Assembly (NCBI RefSeq): GCF_030811555.1
Contig: NZ_JAUSQZ010000001.1
Coordinates: 2,232,001-2,296,000 of the forward strand
Length of the DNA: 64,000 nucleotides
DNA from: Kineosporia succinea
GTDB lineage: Bacteria; Actinomycetota; Actinomycetes; Actinomycetales; Kineosporiaceae
Direction: 5' to 3'
Shown: in pieces, positions 60,711 through 64,000 of the stretch
How positions within the stretch are numbered: position 1 is the stretch's first letter
Layout of the letters: the number at the start of each line of letters is the position of its first letter
Notes under the pieces: generated by a model
What the model was told of the DNA's origin: nothing
The model's database searches: none
What the model saw: only the letters and a program-made list of their open reading frames with translations
Position numbers and translations under genes: made by a program

Positions 60711-61670
60711 TCAGCGCAGGGTCACCTGACGCGACACCACACCGGCGCGCACCCGGCGCTCCTCGGCCGTCAGCGGCTCGGTGCGGGCCATCGCCTCGCG
60801 CAGCCGCTCGCCGAAGGCCACGATCGGCTTCTCCAGCTCCTCCGGCTCGGTGTCGTCGGCGAGGTCCCAGACCGGCACGATCAGGCCGCAGGCCCGGAAC
60901 GAGCCCACGTACCGGGACCCGTCCACCAGCGCGGACTCACCCGCGGCGTGCAGCCGGGCGATGCCGTCGAGCACCTCGGTCTCGTCGTCGGTCAGGACCC
61001 AGCGCAGGTGGCGGCGGGCGCCCATCTGCACCCAGTACGCGGCGTCGACGGACTTCAGGCGCTTGGTGGGCACGGCCGCACCGTTCGCCTGCTCGAGCGA
61101 CTCACGCACCTCGGGGGTGAGCTCGTTGTCCGCGGCGAACCAGAAGTCGAAGCCCTCGTGCACGGTGACGTCGAAGCCGCCGGACAGGTCGAGCACGTCC
61201 TGCAGACGCGGGCCGGGACCGGGCAGGTCGCTGTCGTCGACCGGGTTGCCGGGCTCCAGCTCACGGGCCTTGAGCAGCGCGGCGGCCAGGTCGCGGCTGG
61301 CGTCGCCGGAGCCGCCACCGGTCTGCAGGCCGAGCAGCACCTCACCGTCGGCGCGGTGCAGGGCCGGCCAGGCCATCGGCAGGATGGTGGCGATGGTGAC
61401 GGTGCCGCCCCCGAACTCGTCCTTCACCGGCACGACCGCGGTCGCCGCCGGCACGATCTCGCGCATCGCGACCCAGTCGCGCTCACCGGCCAGGCCCTCG
61501 AAGGGCCGGATGACGACCTTCATCGCCTCGATCCGGGCGGCCCGCCCGTGACACGCCTTGTACCGCTTGCCCGAACCGCACGGGCAGTCCTCACGACCAC
61601 CGACGACCGGGATCTCACCGTCCACGACGGCGGCGGGGGCGGATCCGGTTCGGCGCTGCTTCTTTCCCAT
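60711..61670 (-). CDS. SEC-C motif protein (DUF5926-like)
   Basis: 319 residues. The N-terminal SEC-C zinc motif is GREDCPCGSGKRYKACHG (Cys-Pro-Cys-Gly-Ser-Gly and Cys-His). A large domain, VVIRPFEGLAGERDWVAMREIVPAATAVVPV to ERRVRAGVVSRQVTLR, matches a conserved actinobacterial protein of unknown function. SEC-C zinc knuckles bind SecB, ribosomes or RNA in other proteins. Cytoplasmic. It lies 78 nt upstream of the GT2 gene on the same strand and is divergent from the 2H phosphoesterase gene. Confidence 0.88.
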   Translation of the reverse strand: MGKKQRRTGSAPAAVVDGEIPVVGGREDCPCGSGKRYKACHGRAARIEAMKVVIRPFEGLAGERDWVAMREIVPAATAVVPVKDEFGGGTVTIATILPMAWPALHRADGEVLLGLQTGGGSGDASRDLAAALLKARELEPGNPVDDSDLPGPGPRLQDVLDLSGGFDVTVHEGFDFWFAADNELTPEVRESLEQANGAAVPTKRLKSVDAAYWVQMGARRHLRWVLTDDETEVLDGIARLHAAGESALVDGSRYVGSFRACGLIVPVWDLADDTEPEELEKPIVAFGERLREAMARTEPLTAEERRVRAGVVSRQVTLR

Positions 61671-61729
61671 GACCGGCGAGCCTAGGACATGCCCCAGTGA
61701 TCGGAAGGCTCGATCACGTCGTCTAGGGC

Positions 61730-61761
61730 TTGCTAGCTCTGATGCTAGACACGTTTAGATT
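61730..61761 (+). promoter_or_regulatory. Possible promoter of the 2H phosphoesterase gene
   Basis: TTGCTA (61730-61735) and TAGATT (61756-61761), spacing 20 nt, longer than ideal. An AT-rich patch 70 nt before the GTG start. Confidence 0.3.
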
Positions 61762-61831
61762 CCACTCGACCGATGGCCCCTCCGCACGCAAGGATGCCGC
61801 ACCACGACCGTACGACCACGGGGGAACCATC

Positions 61832-62470
61832 GTGAAGGGTCTGCACGACCACTGGGTCGAGATGCCGGAATGGCAGCCGGGCCGAGAACTCTGGGCGTTC
61901 TACCTGACCTTCGCCGATGCTCACGCGCTGCACGCGCGGGTCGCCCGCGACCAGGCCGCCCTGACCCGCGTCCATCATCTCGACCCGATCCCGCGCCCGC
62001 GGCTGCACCTGAGCGTGCAGGGGATCGCGTTCCGCGACCTGGTGCACGACGCGGAGATCGAGCGGCTTGCGGACGTGGTGCGCGAGGCGGTCTCGCGGCG
62101 TCCCCTGCCGCGGTTGCTGGCGGGGCCGGCCGCGAACGACTACGACGCCGTGAGCCTGCCGGTGCAGCCCGCGGCCGAGATCGTGGCGCTGCGCGACCTG
62201 GTGCGCCTGACCGCCTACGACCTGATCGGGCCGGAGCGGATCTACCAGTTGCCCGAGTCCGAGAGCGGTTTCGTGCCGCACGTCAGCATCGCCTACTCCA
62301 GTGCCGAGATCAGCGGCGAGGAGCTGGCCGCCGGGCTGGAGCACACCAGCCCGGAGACCACGGAGATCGACGTGCGCCACCTGTCGCTGGTGGCCCTGCG
62401 GCGCGCCAACAGGGCCTGGTCGTGGCAGCGCGAGGTCCGGCTGCCGTTCGCCCAGGCCACCACCGTCTAG
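61832..62470 (+). CDS. 2H phosphoesterase / 2'-5' RNA ligase family protein
   Basis: 212 residues from GTG 61832. Two His-x-Ser motifs of the 2H superfamily are present: RPRLHLSVQGIAF and VPHVSIAYSS. The N-terminus WVEMPEWQPGRELWAFYLTFAD fits actinobacterial homologues, which start near this point; the frame is open 34 codons further up. Members act on cyclic phosphates of RNA ends or small nucleotides. Its stop overlaps the stop of the convergent phosphodiesterase gene in a CTAG. Confidence 0.85.
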   Translation: MKGLHDHWVEMPEWQPGRELWAFYLTFADAHALHARVARDQAALTRVHHLDPIPRPRLHLSVQGIAFRDLVHDAEIERLADVVREAVSRRPLPRLLAGPAANDYDAVSLPVQPAAEIVALRDLVRLTAYDLIGPERIYQLPESESGFVPHVSIAYSSAEISGEELAAGLEHTSPETTEIDVRHLSLVALRRANRAWSWQREVRLPFAQATTV

Positions 62471-63297
62471 ACGGACACGAGCATCGAGTCGAGCGTCTTC
62501 ATCGTCTCGGCGGGCTTGTTGGTGATGATCACCGACGCGCCGGAGTCCAGGCACACACGCACGTGCTCCGGCGTGTCGACCGTCCACACGTGCAGCTCCC
62601 GGCCGCGGGCGCGGATGCGCTCGCCCAGACGCGGGTCGCGGGCCAGCATCTCCACGTCCGGCGCGATCGCCACCCCGGCGGGCACCTGGCCGTCGATCAC
62701 CGTCATGGGCATGCGCCGCTCCACCAGGTAGACCAGGGGCAGCGTGGGCGTGAGGGCCCGCATGCGCCGCACCGCGAGCGCCGAGAAGCTCATCATCCGC
62801 ACCGGAGAGGGTTTCTCCGGGGTGTGCCGGTCCCAGCCGAACTCCTGCAACAGCCGGGCCAGCTTGCGCTCGACCAAGCTGCCGTAACGGGTGGGGTGCT
62901 TGGTCTCGATCGCGATCTGCACCGGGCGATCGAGGTCGGCGATCACGGTGAGCAGCTTGCGCAGCGTCAGGAGGTGCGAGCGGTCGGAGTCCTCGACCAC
63001 GTCGGGCACCTCGTCGCCCGGATCGCCGCTCTCGCGCGACAGCTTCTTCCAGGATCCCCAGTCCAGGCCCTCGAGCTGCGCGAGCTCGAGCGTGGAGACG
63101 ATCCCGGTGCCGTTGGAGGTGCGGTTCACGGTGCGGTCGTGGACGCACACGAGGTGACCGTCGGCGGTCAGCCGGACGTCACATTCGAGAGCCTGGGCGC
63201 CGAGATCGAGGGCGCGCAGATAGGCCGCCAGTGTGTGCTCGGGCTCTGTGTCACTCGCCCCACGATGCGCGACGACCTGGGGCCTCAGCGAAGTCAC
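62467..63297 (-). CDS. Glycerophosphodiester phosphodiesterase
   Basis: 276 residues from GTG 63297; GTG 63315 is possible, and neither has a clear ribosome site. Catalytic motifs of the family: VVAHRGASDTEPEHTLAAY (HR), ALECDVRLTADGHLVCVHD (ExD and HD) and IAIETKHPTRYG. C-terminal LHVWTVDTPEHVRVCLDSGASVIITNKP is typical. No signal peptide, so it should hydrolyse glycerophosphodiesters in the cytoplasm to glycerol-3-phosphate and an alcohol. Confidence 0.93.
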   Translation of the reverse strand: MTSLRPQVVAHRGASDTEPEHTLAAYLRALDLGAQALECDVRLTADGHLVCVHDRTVNRTSNGTGIVSTLELAQLEGLDWGSWKKLSRESGDPGDEVPDVVEDSDRSHLLTLRKLLTVIADLDRPVQIAIETKHPTRYGSLVERKLARLLQEFGWDRHTPEKPSPVRMMSFSALAVRRMRALTPTLPLVYLVERRMPMTVIDGQVPAGVAIAPDVEMLARDPRLGERIRARGRELHVWTVDTPEHVRVCLDSGASVIITNKPAETMKTLDSMLVSV

Positions 63298-63412
63298 GCG
63301 AAAAGGTTGCCACACGAACGGGCGCTCGGAGGGGCAGAATCGGGCGAGTTGTGGGAAGAGCCACGGATGCTCGCCGGACGTTTGCCGGAGCGTCGGAATC
63401 TGTCACACCGGC

Positions 63413-63444
63413 GTTCCCGGCCGGTCACCTGACCGACCGGGAAC
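63413..63444 (-). terminator. Hairpin after the YceI gene
   Basis: 15-bp stem with one mismatch (63413-63427 with 63430-63444) and a minimal loop, 43 nt beyond the stop of the YceI gene and before the phosphodiesterase gene. Confidence 0.6.
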
Positions 63445-63486
63445 CACCGACGTCACACGGTCTTACGAGGTCTTACGGGGTGGAGC

Positions 63487-64000
63487 TCAGGCCTTCTTGT
63501 TGGCCTCGATCTCGAGGACGAGCTTGACCTTGTCCGAGATCAGGAAGCCACCGGTCTCGAGGGCGGTGTTCCAGGAGATGCCCCAGTCGCTCCGGTTGAT
63601 GGTCGCGGAGCCGTCGAAGCCGGCCTTCTGCACGCCCCACGGGTCGGCGGCGAGACCGTTGAACTCCCACTTGATCTCGACCGGCTTGGCGACACCCTTG
63701 ATGGTGAGGTCGCCGACCAGGATCAGGTCGTCACCGTCGAGCTTGGCCGAGGTGCTCTTGAAGGTGATCTTCGGGTTGTTGTCGGCGTCCCAGAAGTCGG
63801 CCGAGCGCAGGTGACCGTCACGCTGGTCGTTGCCGGTCTGGATGCTGGTGGCGTCGATCTCGAGCTCGGCGCTCGAGGCCTCCGGGTTGGCGGCGTCGAT
63901 GACGGCGGTGCCCGAGAAGGAGGCGAAGTGGCCACGGGTCGTGGAGACCATGGCGTGCTTCACGGCGAAGCCAACGGTGCTGTGGCCCGGGTCGATCTCC
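63487..64000 (-). CDS. YceI family lipid-binding protein, 5' end outside the window
   Basis: At least 171 residues; the frame runs off the right edge, with EIDPGHSTVGFAVKHAM at the visible start. The YceI beta-barrel pattern is complete: VSTTRGHFASFSGTAVID, ATSIQTGNDQRDGHLRSADFWDADNNPKITFKSTS, LVGDLTIKGVAKPVEIKWEFNG, FDGSATINRSDWGISWN. YceI proteins bind isoprenoid or other lipids within the barrel. No signal peptide is visible in the part present; actinobacterial members are often cytoplasmic. The GTG at 63963 is internal. Confidence 0.92.
   Translation of the reverse strand, partial: EIDPGHSTVGFAVKHAMVSTTRGHFASFSGTAVIDAANPEASSAELEIDATSIQTGNDQRDGHLRSADFWDADNNPKITFKSTSAKLDGDDLILVGDLTIKGVAKPVEIKWEFNGLAADPWGVQKAGFDGSATINRSDWGISWNTALETGGFLISDKVKLVLEIEANKKA

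Overview
The window is very GC-rich, densely coded DNA from an actinobacterium. The genus is not proven. A proteasome activator ending in GQYL (bpa), a clpP/clgR pair, actinobacterial PH-domain and GT87/MptB-like proteins, frequent GTG starts and GTGA/ATGA gene overlaps all point to Actinomycetota. A chemoreceptor with a candidate sigma-28 promoter suggests a motile member, so a Kineosporia-like organism is a reasonable but weak guess.

Region 1 (1-16.7 kb) is accessory and the most interesting part. Nine minus-strand genes (11737 down to 1555) are packed with seven 4-nt overlaps or abutting junctions and two gaps of about 25 nt. They encode, in transcription order: an amino-acid N-hydroxylase (IucD/SidA/PvdA family), a zinc-cupin, a methionyl-tRNA-synthetase-like protein, a glycine-oxidase-like flavoprotein, an ATP-grasp ligase, a small beta-rich protein, a berberine-bridge-type FAD oxidase, a flavin reductase, a solute-binding-protein fold without a signal peptide, and a DDAH-like protein. 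(That is ten proteins; the DDAH-like gene is last.) A group-D flavin monooxygenase of the acyl-CoA dehydrogenase fold lies just upstream. N-hydroxylase, cupin, MetRS-like protein and DAO-type oxidase are the signature of the hydrazine (N-N bond) forming machinery known from s56-p1, triacsin and pyrazomycin biosynthesis. I read this as an uncharacterised hydrazine-derived natural-product cluster, with cupin and MetRS as separate proteins instead of the usual fusion. A PEP-mutase/isocitrate-lyase-family gene, an MFS exporter and a divergent AraC/GlxA-type regulator follow; a strong hairpin separates them from the core. An NB-ARC regulator cut by the left edge converges on the cluster.

Region 2 (16.9-29.6 kb): a Phd/RelE-type toxin-antitoxin pair, tRNA-Ser(UGA), a membrane GGDEF-EAL protein, a zinc-ribbon protein, cysK-cysE, a YjbQ-family protein, and a LacI-controlled alpha-glucoside ABC transporter with an alpha-glucosidase. 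The transporter operon has a near-consensus promoter with an operator-like palindrome just downstream of it.

Region 3 (29.6-49 kb): a conservon-like ATPase, a quinone oxidoreductase, bpa, a ferredoxin with a long GQYP-repeat tail, HAD phosphatases, a LuxR-type regulator, an MCP-STAS chemoreceptor, an aldehyde dehydrogenase with DUF779 partner and GAF regulator, clpP/clgR and a lipid-kinase-like protein. Two gene-free stretches of about 1 kb (34649-35688 and 45772-46860) have the same plan: both lie between convergent genes, both are filled with tandem repeats, and both contain the same AT-rich perfect palindrome.

Region 4 (49-64 kb): a five-gene plus-strand set with two PRC-barrel proteins, two polytopic mannosyltransferase-like proteins, a GT2 enzyme, a very large membrane protein, a methyltransferase with a histone-H1-like tail, a SEC-C protein, a 2H phosphoesterase, a glycerophosphodiesterase and a YceI protein cut by the right edge. 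No insertion sequence, prophage or CRISPR array was seen.
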